Of a stretch of DNA of 64,000 bases, positions 33,149 to 44,251 are shown in pieces (position 1 is the first letter of the stretch; the number at the start of each line of letters is the position of its first letter). This DNA is from Hortaea werneckii. Lineage: Eukaryota > Ascomycota > Dothideomycetes > Mycosphaerellales > Teratosphaeriaceae. Below the pieces are notes generated by a model. The model had not been told where the DNA came from, made no database searches, and saw nothing but the letters and a program-made list of their open reading frames with translations. The position numbers and the translations under genes were made by a program. The stretch is taken from assembly GCA_037044905.1 (NCBI GenBank), contig JBAOKB010000129.1:1-64000 (forward strand), in the 5' to 3' direction.

Positions 33149-33446
33149 GTGTGAGATTCCGAAGAGTCTCACACAAAGTGAGTAAAATAGGTATGTCTAC
33201 TGTATGAGATTCCGAAGTACTCCCACAAGTTGACTGAACCTGGTAGGTCTACTGTATGAAATTCCGAGGTATCTCACACATTGACTCAACCTGGTATATA
33301 CGTCTGCGTTATGAGACTCCGAAGTGTCTCACACGTTGACTGAACACAAGATGCTTATTGTGTGAGATTCCGAAGTATCTCACACATTGACTGGACCGGA
33401 TACGTCTACTTCATGAGATCCCGAAGGACTCTCACAAGTTGACTGG
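33149..33446. repeat. tandem array of six palindromic ~51-55 bp units
   Basis: Six degenerate copies of a unit containing TGAGATTCCGAAGTATCTCA then CACATTGACTGAAC. Unit spacings are 53, 52, 55, 51 and 51 bp. Copies 1 and 5 carry perfect 8-bp inverted arms, GTGTGAGA and TCTCACAC, around a 10-base loop that includes TTCCGAAG. Copy 4 has 6-bp arms, copy 6 has 5-bp arms, and copies 2 and 3 are imperfect. The array ends about 12 bp from the stop codon of the minus-strand heptad-repeat gene and starts about 60 bp before the ATG of the next minus-strand gene. Confidence 0.9.
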
Positions 33447-33457
33447 GCTTGACACGT

Positions 33458-34589
33458 TTAGTCTTCAGGCGCGTCGTGCCACGTCTCCAGGTCCGAGTCC
33501 GAGTCATCTCGCGCCTGCTCTGGCTGCCTTCCAATGCCCAGCCCGGCTGGGATCTCAGGCCGAGAAGCGTCTACGAGATGGTCCTGGCGCTCATGCATCG
33601 TCGGCAGGGCGGCCGTCTCGCCATCATCATCTGCCTCAGTGACAGCTGCCTGCCGCTCCGGCTGCGTGGGAGTGGCTTCGTCAGACACCCGAGATTCGTT
33701 CTCCCTCTCCAATCTCGCGCTCCTTGCCACATAATCCACCATTGAGTTCGGGTTCGGTGGCTGGTAAGTGGACTGCTGGCGGTGGCCACGCTGTACACTC
33801 GCCAGCCGATCCCGATCCCGCCTTTGCGCTTCGGTCTCTCGACGCGCTCGGTTGGCCTCGCGGTCTCCATCGTGCTCACCTACTTCGGGAGACGCGGTGA
33901 CGCTTTCGAAGTTAGACCTCAACGAGTTCAGCCGCCGCTGCTTCTCGATCCTTTCTTGGAGTTTTCGGATCTCGTCGTCAAGGTTGTTGTCTTCCCGCTT
34001 CCGCTTGCCTTGGGCCTGAGGTGGCGTGGGTTGCGCACCCGCCGGAGGCATCTGCGGCATCCCGTAGCCCATCGAGGGCATTCCATAGCCCATCGGAGGC
34101 ATCCCATAACCCATCTGCGGCATGGCTTGACCCATCTGCGGCATCCCATAGGCCATCGAGGGCATTCCAAAACCAACCGAGGGCATTGCATAGCCCATCG
34201 GAAGCAGTTGGTAGCCCATCGAAGGCCCTTGGTAGCCCATCGAAGGCCCTTGGTAGCCCATCTGCAGCATACCGGACCCTCCCGGATGAGAGGGGACTGG
34301 CTGACCACGCGCCTGAAAAAACTCGTCGATTGTCGTTGGAGTCTCCAGACATTGACAGAGCTTTTTGGCGCCGTTGCGCCTTTGCGCCATCCGCTTCTGC
34401 TCGCAATTCGAGCACACCTCCATCCCAGCCGCCTTGGCCGCCCTCATATCACACTGCCGTCAGGTTAGCATCATGCGACGCCAAAACGCGTTTTCTGGAA
34501 CAACTCACATCCCTCATCCCCGTCGACGTACACGCCTGACACACATCTGTCATCGGCCGCTTGGCCATGTTGCCTCTGTATGGCGCCAT
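33458..34589 (-). CDS. unrecognised Cys-motif protein with Met/Gly-rich heptad repeats
   Basis: Exons 34589-34509 and 34453-33458 give 358 residues. The 55-bp intron has a GTGAGT donor, a GCTAAC branch point and a CGGCAG acceptor. Residues ~15-60 carry a probable zinc-binding cluster formed across the intron: VCQAC, RDCDM, VCSNC and LCQC. Residues ~95-165 are ten tandem seven-residue repeats of the type GYGMPSM (variants GYQGPSM, GYAMPSV, GQAMPQM). A helical, charged region follows (DDEIRKLQERIEKQRRLNSL, then many Arg/Glu), and the tail is acidic. I know no named family with this layout. The N-terminal Cys pattern recalls small zinc-binding modules in fungal nuclear proteins, and the repeat could be a low-complexity condensation or adhesion segment; both ideas are inference. 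Start chosen as the first ATG of exon 1; a second ATG lies eight codons on. Confidence 0.72.
34051..34267 (-). repeat. ten 21-bp coding repeats (heptads)
   Basis: Tandem 21-bp units inside the preceding gene, reading GGxATSCCATAGCCCATCG-like on the plus strand. They encode ten Met/Gly/Pro heptads. Adjacent identical units near 34217-34258 show recent duplication. Confidence 0.9.
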
Positions 34590-35454
34590 GGTTGTTCTTC
34601 GTGACCTGGTGTGAGTGAGAAATCTTCAGTGCGGCGACTCTGCTTCAAGTCCTCAAATCGTGCGGGCATCTGGTCTTGGCACACCAAGGTTTCCTTGGTT
34701 ACACAACGACGCAAACGAACAGTCTGGAAATGGCAAGAGCGATAGACTGATGCCCAAAAACGGCAGGTGCCCCCCAACTTCATCTCTGGCAACTCCAACG
34801 AAAAGCCTGCGGCAATACCAGTATTCTTGCATGATTAAATTCTGCATTCAACATGTATTGAGTTGCTAGTTCTCAAAGACGAACATCGGGATGCACGCCA
34901 TTGTCACGCAAAAGGGATAATGATATGCCGTACTGATGAATTTCTCCAGGCGCAAGTCACCAAGTGCAGGGTAGGCAACCACGCGACTGGCTCTGTCAGG
35001 ATGCCCTGTCAAATGCGACAACTCAGCATATCCCTTTCGCAGATGCCCAGTATTGCTTGATAAATGAGCACAACATATTGATCGATTTCAAGAGATGTGC
35101 CAGCTGCTTTGCAAAGAGCGCATGCGCGTAGTGTTGGCTTGCACTGTAATCTCTCTGACCATGGCAATCATTGCATGCTCCTGCAGTGCAAGCTAACTAC
35201 TGGTAAGTCACGATTGTCAAGCGATTGATCCCCAGAGCTTTCATTGCATATTGGACAACGAGAGGCAAGTAAAATTCTCTCACAATTCTTCTAAGGTTAA
35301 GTATGTACATATTCACAATTCATTACATTGATAGTTCCTTTTTAATCGCAATGCTGTACTCAAGATCCCACCCGAAAACGATGCCTGGTTCCCAAATTAT
35401 GCAAATGCACCGAAACACCAACGCTATCACAACAAAGCTCCAAACATCAGCCTT
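34590..35454. other. intergenic
   Basis: No gene supported. It contains the promoter of the heptad-repeat gene and the 3' UTR region of the CFEM-like gene. A-T-rich near 35280-35350. Confidence 0.5.
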
Positions 35455-36032
35455 TTATAGAAGAACGTGAGCGGCTAGACCACCAGCAACGAGGACCAGG
35501 CTAGCAGCTGTGCTTCCTGCGCCGCCAGTGAAAGGCATGGTAGAGCCAGTCGGAGATGAAGCGGACTTGGTGCTGGCCGAAGCGCCGGTGGAGAGGGCGG
35601 GCTTGGTGTAAGATGGCGCCAGCGTGGTGCTGTTGCTGTATGGAACCGGAGCCGCACTGACAGAGGTAACCGGGGTGGCTGTGTAGAGCGGTGCGGAAGT
35701 TGTGTAGACCGGCGCCGATGATGAAGCTGAGGCGGAAGAGTTGGAAGAGCAGTACTCAGCGAGCCAAGTGGTGTAGTCTGCAGGGGATAGGAGTCAGTAT
35801 TGATCGAATAGGTCAGAATAGCGGTAAATCACTTACCGGCTGCGGCAGTCGCATTTGTAGCGTGGCAGGTGTATCCAATGCAATTGTTGACAACAGAGTT
35901 GCGGCAGAGGCCATCCTGACCAGTCACGTTGTGTTTGGCGAAGCAGCTTGACCAGCAATCAGGCATGGTGAAGGCGGCAGTCTGAGTGGCGAGAGCAGCC
36001 ACGGCGGTAAGGGCAAGAGTCTTGGAGAACAT
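35455..36032 (-). CDS. small secreted Cys-rich protein with GPI signal, CFEM-like
   Basis: Exons 36032-35837 and 35777-35455 give 172 residues; the 59-bp intron has GTAAGT/GCAG borders. The N-terminus FSKTLALTAVAALATQTAA is a clear signal peptide. The mature start holds six cysteines in PDCWSSCF, GLCRNSV, NNCIGYTCHA and AEYCSS. This resembles the CFEM pattern, but CFEM domains normally have eight cysteines, so two are missing and the usual haem-iron Asp position is not obvious. A Ser/Thr/Pro-rich stalk follows, likely O-glycosylated. The C-terminus ends in a hydrophobic tail (SLVLVAGGLAAHVLL) after a small-residue site (TGGAGSTAA), which fits a GPI anchor. Expected location is cell wall or plasma membrane. 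Its role (adhesion, iron, host contact) cannot be told from sequence. Confidence 0.82.
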
Positions 36033-38592
36033 CTTTTCGGTGGGTGTGTGGTGGAGTAAAGATTATATGTTGTAGTTGGACAAGAGAGTTTATGTCTCAA
36101 CGTTCTTTGTGATTATTTGGCGGTTGAGTGTATGATATGAGGTATGCGAGAGATTATTGCTTGTTCGATGATAGGATGTTGTCTCACCTTGCGGAGGAGT
36201 GTCTCTATATAATAGATCACTGGCCCACGTGTGGTCCTATTTTGTGGCTATTTCTCTCGAATGGCTGGTATAGTAGATGGCGGGTGCGCTGGGGAGGCAA
36301 GATGAACGTTTGTCGCGAGGGCCTCTGGTTGGCTCGGTCGCTTCCGCTGAACGGCTGAGATCGCGCTAGCGACATCTATCTGAACTTTAATCTCTACCAC
36401 CCATTTACCTTCCCTAATGTTAATCGCAGCCGTGCTGCATGTCTTCTGAACACACTGGAGAACCATACCTTGGCGCCGCGAGGCCTAACACGTTGATGAC
36501 GACCACGCCTATGCATTGCCAGCCACCCAGAGCGTCTAGACTTCACATGATCGACCAGTCTTTTCAACACGCAACAGTCTGGGTCCGCGGCTGGCCGTCA
36601 GAAATTCCCAATGTTATTTGACTTTTGTGTATATATCAGCAGAACTATTCGACGTCCTTTCTGAATTTCAGTAGCTGCTACAGAGTTCGCATCGACGGGC
36701 TCGCCCTATCGATCAGGCTTCCGGTATTTCCTGCAGATGAGACGTGATCAACCGCACCAAGAACATGGCAGCAGTTCCCGAGACTTGGTAGGCTTAAAAC
36801 ACTTCAACCCCAGCTGATAGATTACTTCTTAATGATCGTCAGAGAATCGGGGTTCCGAATGCGTGCCATACGACCCAAGTGGAAGGCACCAACGGTAGCC
36901 AACCATGTGTTCTGTTACAAGACGGCTTATAGCTCGCCAATCTGGAGTGCCTCTGCGAACCATTGGACAAAGCTTCACGTTCTCGATTGATGTTTTCGCG
37001 GCTCAGATCTGACCGGCCATTGGCGAGGTGGCTAGTACGCTCGCCTGGGACTCGTGTATCAACTCTCAGGCAAGCCGAATTGTTCCAGACTGCAGTGAAG
37101 AACATTAGCTGGGCAGTTTGGAAGGCATATAACAGTGCTTTGCTTTCACGTCACGCGGCGTGTTCCATGAGCTTGGTCCACGTAGCGGCATTGCGCAGGA
37201 TTTAAGAACTAGATTGAAGCTGGATAACCCTCAAACTATGGACACGCAGAAGAAGCTGTTCAAATGTATGTACAGTTCACGTAGCTATGCGTAAAGGAGG
37301 CGATGAATGATCTCAATACCTGTGGATTCAATGAGAAGCAGTGAACTTTGTATCATTATTAACGGTGGTAGGGTATGGCAAGTTGATTCTGCGTCTGGTC
37401 TAACATTTCTGGGGTTATTCCTCGACATCTTTTCAGTCAGTGAACTCGCTTTTGGAGGCAATGTTTGAATGCTCGGTGGACTATCTGTCACCATGGGCTT
37501 TCATCTCACTTCCTGAGATGAGGCCTCTTCCAACCCATGGATTTGCTTCTGGTAGATCAATGCAAATTCAAATGCTTGATGAATCCCCCATTGCCATGTA
37601 CTGCCAACCCATCTCCTGAGATGAAGTCTTCATCATGTATTCGATTCGCATCTGATAGAGCAAGAAAGGCGAAACGCTCGGCGGGCCCTCCGCTGCGATG
37701 GACTGTCAACTTATCCCTTGAGATGCGGTAGTGTCGAGCATTCCAGGGAGGGAGACATTTTGCGAGAGCTTGTCAGGACCAGACCGCCAAGCCTCTTACA
37801 CCAATTCATTTGATCCTATTCGTAAGGAGAGTTGGTGAGAACCCCAGTGCTGTCAATGTGCTATCAACGTTATGATTGCTCGGAACGTATCGGCCGGCAC
37901 TTTGACAGCGGGTCCCTCGGAGCCGAGCGGAAAAGGGCGCCGCGGACCGACGGGACGTGCGGTGGACAAGAGTCAGCATGGACGGGTTTCATATTTCATA
38001 AATCAACGAGGGGAAGGGATGAAACGAAATTGTTGGTGTTACAAGTTACAGCGCGTCAGGTACAGGAGCTCGTGCGCGGCCACGGGCATGCGTCATGATA
38101 TATATGATATACAACTGTCACAGTGGTGATGAGTGAAGGTGTTCTAGAATCCCCAAGGAAGCCTGAGGTCAAGTAGGATCCGCCAGGGCGAGAGACTACT
38201 GAGACTACTACGCAATCCTGCCCCGCAGAAGCAGCGAAGCAGCACCAAACATCGGCAAGGCCGGGCTTCTGCAAGCGAGAATACGCAGCGAACCACACCG
38301 GAATCCTAGTCCTCATACCATCCATACTGTACCTAATAACTCCATTCGCTGCACCTGGTCCTTCTTCCGGGCGGCCGGTCTGCTCGACTGCAAAGTGATC
38401 GCATTAATTGGAAATCATCCTGGTGAGTGAATGAAGCTTGCGTGTACTGACCGGATCTTGGACAGACTCGGCGTTAAAGCGGTTCCAGAGGGTGGCAGCT
38501 TCAGGGTTCAAACGTTGTTGGCGGTTGGCATTGCGTAGAGACAATCGGCACGGCTCTTTAGCACCGCTAGGTCGCTGACGTCTGCCGTCAAG
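36033..38592. other. long intergenic region
   Basis: A 2.5 kb stretch between divergent genes, so it holds the promoters of the CFEM-like gene and of phosphatidylserine decarboxylase. Apart from the degenerate ~102-bp tandem repeat at 37465-37740, I see no gene or recognisable element. Confidence 0.5.
37465..37740. repeat. degenerate ~102-bp tandem repeat, about 2.7 copies
   Basis: Three diverged copies recur at 103 and 101 bp spacing. Shared landmarks are GCTCGGtGGaC, then TGTCAAC or TGCCAAC, and CTGAGATG at 37513, 37616 and 37717, followed in the first two by ATTTGCTTCTGGTAGA and ATTCGCATCTGATAGA. Roughly 60-70% alike by eye. No coding function seen. Confidence 0.7.
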
Positions 38593-41500
38593 ATGCCGCG
38601 ACCGCATATGCCATCTCATCTCTCCCTCCATCGTGTCAAATCATCCTCTTCCTATCCAAATCCAGGCAATTCTTCCACCCCGAACACGCCCTCGGCCAAC
38701 AACAGCCGGCAGACGAGCCCAACACGGACCGGCTATCTGAAGGAGGGCGAGGGGATGCACGTGCCGGGTAGCAAGCATCTGAGCAGAGACAGCACCGGCA
38801 GCAGCAGCAAGAATGGCATGCCTTCGACCTCACCCGGCGATGGCCGAGGTGACCACAAAGGTATGGGCTTGGTCTTACGAGTGAACGCCATCAAGGGCCG
38901 GAACTTGGCGGCGAAGGATAAAAGAGGCACATCAGACCCATACCTGGTCATTACGCTGGGCGATGCAAAAGAGGCAACTTCGGTTGTCAGCCGTACACTC
39001 AACCCAGAATGGAACCAGACATTCGAATTTCCTGTCACTGAGGCGGACAGTGCATTGCTGGAAATCACCTGCTGGGACAAAGATCGGTTCAAGAAGGACT
39101 ACATGGGCGAGTTTGACATACTCTTGGAAGACCTCTTCTCAAATGGCAGCACGATGCCCGAGCCGAGATGGATGAAGCTGGAAGGACGACGAAGTGGCAG
39201 GAGAAAGCAGAGAAAGGACGAGGACATCTCTGGAGAAGTGTTGCTAGGCTTCACATTGTTTGACCCGCTGAACACGGCGGCCACGCCACAACAGGTGCTG
39301 CAAAAGTATCATGGCGTGGTAGCAGAGACTCAGCAAGATGAAGATGATGAGGACGACGAAGAACTACTCACTAGGCTTCAGAGTCGGGACCTTGACGACG
39401 TCAGTGAAGAGGAAGACGAAGAGCGAGAGCCTTCAGACGAGACAGCCGATGAGGGTACACGCACACCGGAAGGCACACCCGATGAACGCAAGAAACGCCG
39501 CCGACGTGAGAAGCTTAAGAAGCTGAAACGCAGAAGCAAGCTCAAAACATACGAGTTCTCTGGCATGTCTGACGTATCTGGAGTGCTCTTCCTCGAGATT
39601 AATCGAATCTCGGATCTACCTCCTGAGCGGAATATGACCCGCACGAGCTTCGATATGGATCCGTTTGTTGTCACCTCATTAGGAAAGAAGACCTACCGAA
39701 CAAAGGTTGTGAAGCATGACTTGAATCCGGTCTACGACGAGAAGCTGGTGTTTCAAGTGCAAAGGAACGAGCTCAGCTATAGCTTGTCGTTTGCCGTCGT
39801 GGATAGAGACAAGTTCTCCGGCAATGACTTCGTGGGTACGGCCTTGTTCCCGATCGAAAAAGTGCGCAATCTCTCACCAGTGGCGGACGAAGAGACCGGT
39901 CTCTACAAGCTGCCCGATCCTGATTCAGTGGCCGATAATTTAGTGACCGATACTGAAACAAAGCGCCGACGATGGAGACGACCCATATCAAGAACCAGCT
40001 CGCAAAGCAATATGAGGGCAAGCAGGAATAGCAGTTCCAAAGACTTAAACAAACTGCAAAGAACGACGTCTAATAGTAGTCTCAATCAGACCAGCAGTTC
40101 GCAAGGATCTTCTACGCCGACCTCTGGAAGGCTTCACCGGCATAACAGCGATCCCAATGTTCTTGACAAGGAGAGTCAGCGACCAGCACCTACGTCCTAT
40201 CCATCGAACGCATCAACGACGTCTGTCACAACTCGTGATGGTGTAGTCTTGCAAGTCAAGCCATCAGAACAAGATGATGGTTCTGACGAGTCTGGACTGT
40301 ATGACTACGAGCTTCCTCTCGAGTTGAAGAACAAGTCTAGATGGGAGGACAAACACAACCCTACACTTTTCATTCGTGCAAAATATTTACCTTACCAAGC
40401 CCTCAGACAGCAATTCTGGCGAGTGATGTTGAAACAGTACGATGCGGATGAGAGTGGCAAGATTGACAAAGTCGAATTGGTGACTATGCTGGATACTCTC
40501 GGCTCTACGCTCCACAATTCAACCATTGACGGCTTCTTCCGTCGCTTCAGAAACGAAAATGGCGGCGAGGAGATTCTGACTATGGATCAAGCTGTAATGT
40601 GTCTTGAGGAACAACTTCAACGCACCCAGGAGATGCAAGACAAGTTGCACCGACCTCACTGGAGATCGAAACAAGACCCTCGCACAGCGACGGCGAACTT
40701 GAGCGTGATGCATCAGAATTCAAGCCCTGATGATAGTCCACTTGCGGGTGGTACGCCGTACATGAGTGGCAGCTCAAGCAACCTCAACACCAGTACATCC
40801 AACATCCCCACCCTTGAAGTCTCTGATCTTTCGGATGCAGGCGAGCGAGGTGAACATCTTCCCGACAACGACCTCGCTAGTACCGATCTCTTGTCCAAAA
40901 CCGATGATCTCAATCTCACCGATACTGAAGGCGCTGACGACAGTGGTAAAGAGGAACACGTCGTGGAGATCAATGAATGCCCGATTTGCCACCTCCCTCG
41001 ATTGACCCATGGCCGCCGTACGACAGACGCCGACATTATCACGCACATTGCAACCTGCGCTAGCAGTGATTGGCGGGCGGTCAACAATCTTGTCATGGCT
41101 GGGTTTGTTACGTCTTCGCAGGCGCAGCGAAAGTGGTACAGCAAAGTCATTACGAAAGTGTCGTATGGTGGCTATCGCTTAGGTGCGAACAGCGCCAATA
41201 TTCTAGTGCAGGACCGAGTCACAGGCATGATCAACGAGGAGCGTATGAGCGTTTACGTGAGACTGGGTATCCGTCTCCTGTACAAGGGCCTGAAGAGTAA
41301 CAACATGGAGAGGAAGAAGGCCCGGAAACTTCTCCGCTCCATGTCTTACAAGCAAGGCCGCAAGTACGACGATCCGGCGTCAGCCTTGCAGATACCTGGG
41401 TTCATCAACTTCCACCAGCTCGACATGTCCGAGGTCCTCTTGCCGACGGAGGAATTCAAGACGTTTAACGAGTTCTTCTATCGTAAGCTCAAGCCTGAAG

Positions 41501-42181
41501 CTAGACCTTGCTCTGCTCCGGACAACCCACATATCATCGTCTCGCCTGCCGACTGCCGATCTGTCGTCTTCAATCGGATGGAGGACGCCCAGCGAATCTG
41601 GGTCAAGGGACGAGAGTTCAGCATGGAACGGTTACTGGGCAACGCATATCCGCAGGATGCACACCGGTACCGAAACGGTTCGCTGGGCATCATGCGTTTG
41701 GCGCCCCAGGATTACCATCGATTCCACATCCCCGTCGATGGAATCATGGGCCAACCGAAGCTGATCGATGGCGAGTATTACACTGTCAACCCTATGGCCA
41801 TCCGCTCAGCGCTCGACGTATACGGCGAGAACGTCCGGGTGGTGGTGCCGATCGACTCGGAATGTCATGGCCGGGTCATGGTCGTCTGCGTCGGCGCCAT
41901 GATGGTCGGATCTACCGTCATCACGCGCAAGTCGGGAGAAAGAGTCCGTCGGGCGGAAGAGCTAGGGTACTTCAAATTCGGCGGGTCGACGATCTTACTT
42001 CTATTTGAGCCTGGCGTGATGAAGTACGATGACGATCTGGTCGATAACAGTAACGGCGCCCTGGAGACTCTGGTGAGTGTGAATTCTCATATCGGTCGTC
42101 ATCTTCCTTGGAGGGAACATATGCATGCGGGCTCGCAGAGTATCTTGGATCTTACGGGCGTTGAGCATCTTTCGACGGGGT

Positions 42182-42240
<59 letters not shown>

Positions 42241-42533
42241 ATTTTGCTTCAGGCGGACGAGAAGATTGAGAGTCAGCGTTTCGTTTATTTTTTATTTTTG
42301 TTCTTTCTTTGGTTCGTTCTCGCCGTTTGTTGAATGTCATCTAACTTGCGATTGCTTTGCTTTACTAGATACGCGTTGGCTCTTCGATTGGCCATTCGCC
42401 GCACCATGCCCCGCACCTACCGGATATGAAGAAACAGAATCCGACGCATGAGGAGAAGCAGGAGGCTAAGAGGAAGATTGAGGGGAGTCTCGCTCCTAGC
42501 ACAAGTGTGGATCAGAGTCTTCGAGCGAAGTAG
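38593..42533 (+). CDS. PSD2: phosphatidylserine decarboxylase with two C2 domains and EF-hand (Psd2 type)
   Basis: Exons 38593-42072 and 42369-42533 give 1214 residues. A disordered N-terminus is followed by C2 domain 1 (~92-215, GRNLAAKDKRGTSDPYLVIT), C2 domain 2 (~325-440, FDMDPFVVTSLGKKTYRTKV) and an EF-hand (~616, DADESGKIDKVE). A short Cys/His segment (INECPICHLPRLTHG) precedes the catalytic domain (~835 to the end). The self-cleavage motif GGST is at residues 1130-1133, so cleavage before Ser1132 would give an 83-residue pyruvoyl subunit. It makes phosphatidylethanolamine from phosphatidylserine in the endosome/Golgi. The last exon restores the conserved end: ETL joins to IRVGSSIGHSP, then HEEKQEAKRKIEGSLAPS. 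The intron (296 bp, GTGAGT...TACTAG) is far longer than others here because of a 44-nt G tract. Reading through it would add 36 unrelated residues and a TAG at 42181. Confidence 0.94.
42195..42238. repeat. 44-nt poly-G homopolymer inside the Psd2 intron
   Basis: An unbroken run of 44 G, directly preceded by ten T. It lies in the last intron of the decarboxylase gene, G-rich in the transcript, about 120 bp after the donor and 130 bp before the acceptor. Confidence 0.95.
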
Positions 42534-43127
42534 AGTAAACGGTGATGGATGTTGGAGATGCCAGACGAGATATTGATCTTTGGAGGACTGTTTGAAGCGT
42601 GAGCTTTTAGCGATCAGAGAAATGACTCAGAACTGTCACCAGGGAGGAGAACAGCATTTTGCATCCTAAGGCGTTTGAGCTTTTCAGTTTATACTGTGGG
42701 AAGGGATGTAGGCGTCCAAGTTGTGCGCATCAGATAGGAATCCTCGACTGGAAGAAGAGAGTCAGAGAACCTATTAAAAGACAGGAGGCAGGCAGTGAAA
42801 AGCATGCATTCAACCTGCATTTACCTTATTCTACGAATTGGTGTCGAGTGCTGCGCTCCCTTGCATTTTCCTCCAGAGCTTTTTTGCCGATCAAGGTTTT
42901 TAATACCCCATTTCTAGTGTAACGACGGCTTTGCGAACCTCGTTCTTTCCCTTCTTCTTTTCTCCTTTTTCGTATTCAAGACAGAAAGAGGTAAAATATC
43001 ACAAAAAGTCAAAAAGAAAAAAGAGGACAAAACAGAATGACCGTGTACTAGAGACGGCATGCATGCACGTCCCGAACTGGCCCTCTAGATTGAGCAGATA
43101 ATACAGTGGAGAGAATTGCAATGACTG
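42534..43127. other. intergenic, convergent 3' regions
   Basis: About 600 bases between two stop codons that face each other. Pyrimidine-rich and purine-rich stretches near 42940-43030 probably belong to 3' UTRs. No gene seen. Confidence 0.5.
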
Positions 43128-44251
43128 CTAAAAATACATGCTCATCACCCTCTCCTGATGCCTAAGCAGGTTCTCATGCTGCTTCAGTAGACCACCGAGA
43201 CGATTCTCGCCCCATTGTAGACCTCCTTGGTTTACGAGGAGGTGGGCATATGAGAAGACGTTGGCGTCGAATAAGCTTGGTCGATCTAGCTCGAAGAACC
43301 AGTCATTCTCGCCCAAGAGCTGGGATAAAGCTGAAAAGGCCTCCTCCGCCTCTCGCATCAATTCGTCTTCGACGATGATGTCAGAAGCAAGGGATCTAGT
43401 CAGCTCGGTTGTAGCGGCGTCGCGGAGCTGGTGGGCGATTGCGAGCTGGACGAATGGATTGGATGAGCAGGGTGCTATGTAGAGGTCGTGTAGGAGCGTG
43501 GCGTTAGCTGGATTGAGATAGAGTTGGTAGAGCTGTACAATGTGCTGTTAGTCTAATCCTGACGCATTTAGCCAAGGACAATTGTCCTATTCATTGACAT
43601 ACCCAGGCCCTTCGTATCCGGTTGTCCAGCAACGATGCGTACGCTTCATACCGTACATCCTCCGACTCACTAACCGCCGCTGCCTCTTTCCGTCTTTGCT
43701 GCGTAATCCACTTCTTCAATTTGCTGCTCGTGACTGCTTCCTGCGTCTTGAAATAGCTTTCTGAGCTGTGATCGGCAGGGAGCAGGAACGGCAGACTCCC
43801 GGATGGAGAAGCGTGATTACTCGAAGGAGCTGTCGAGAAGGGCAGGGAGTGGAACTTCAAGTATGCCTGCCACATTATCAGTCATCATGCTAAGTACAGA
43901 GCGTGCACTGCCTTCATATTGTCTCCAATCCACACTCCTGAACATCTCCTCGCCTTGACATACCTGCCATCTTAAACAGCTCGGATTGAAGCTGGGCCTT
44001 CCATTCTGAGCATCATCCTCCGTGGTGAAGACATATAGCACATTTTCGCCTCTATCCCTCGGTGCTCTCGCAGGTAGTTCGTTTGCTTCGTAGGTGACCA
44101 GCGGGACTTTGTCGAACACGCGCTTTACTGGGGGCGGAATAGCGAAGAGGTCGCGCCAGCTACGACTCCCGGAGCCTTTGTTGGAGCTGACATGGCGATT
44201 CGAGGTGTCGGCGGCATTCACTGCGGTCGTGTCATCGTCGGGCATTGCCAT
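43128..44251 (-). CDS. mitochondrial SAM complex subunit, Sam35/metaxin-like
   Basis: Exons 44251-43964, 43866-43603 and 43532-43128 give 318 residues. Introns of 97 and 70 bp have GTATGT donors and CAG acceptors in phase 0. The N-terminal part has PPPVKRVFDKVPLVTYEANE and LYVFTTEDDAQNGRPSFNP. Splicing then creates CLRWQAYLKFHSLPFST, followed by SSNHASPSGSLPFLLP, the thioredoxin-like half typical of fungal metaxin/Sam35 proteins. The last exon is the helical GST-C-like half, with NDWFFELDRPSLFDANVFSY, a metaxin signature. Such subunits sit on the cytosolic face of the mitochondrial outer membrane and help Sam50 insert beta-barrel proteins. Sam35 and Sam37 are hard to tell apart by eye. I prefer Sam35/metaxin-2 type because of the N-terminal pattern. 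Confidence 0.8.

Noticed and set aside
33149..33446. CRISPR-like repeat array
   Set aside because: Unit spacing is loose, copies are degenerate, there are no unique spacers of constant length, and the genome is eukaryotic.
33782..34539. Plus-strand frames of 170-228 codons with His/Arg or Ser/Pro repeats
   Set aside because: They are the antisense reading of the Met/Gly heptad minisatellite; the minus-strand reading has introns, a Cys cluster and better composition.
42073..42183. Read-through C-terminus of the decarboxylase ending at TAG 42181
   Set aside because: A downstream exon at 42369-42533 restores the conserved family C-terminus through a GTGAGT/CTAG intron, so the read-through tail is likely intronic.
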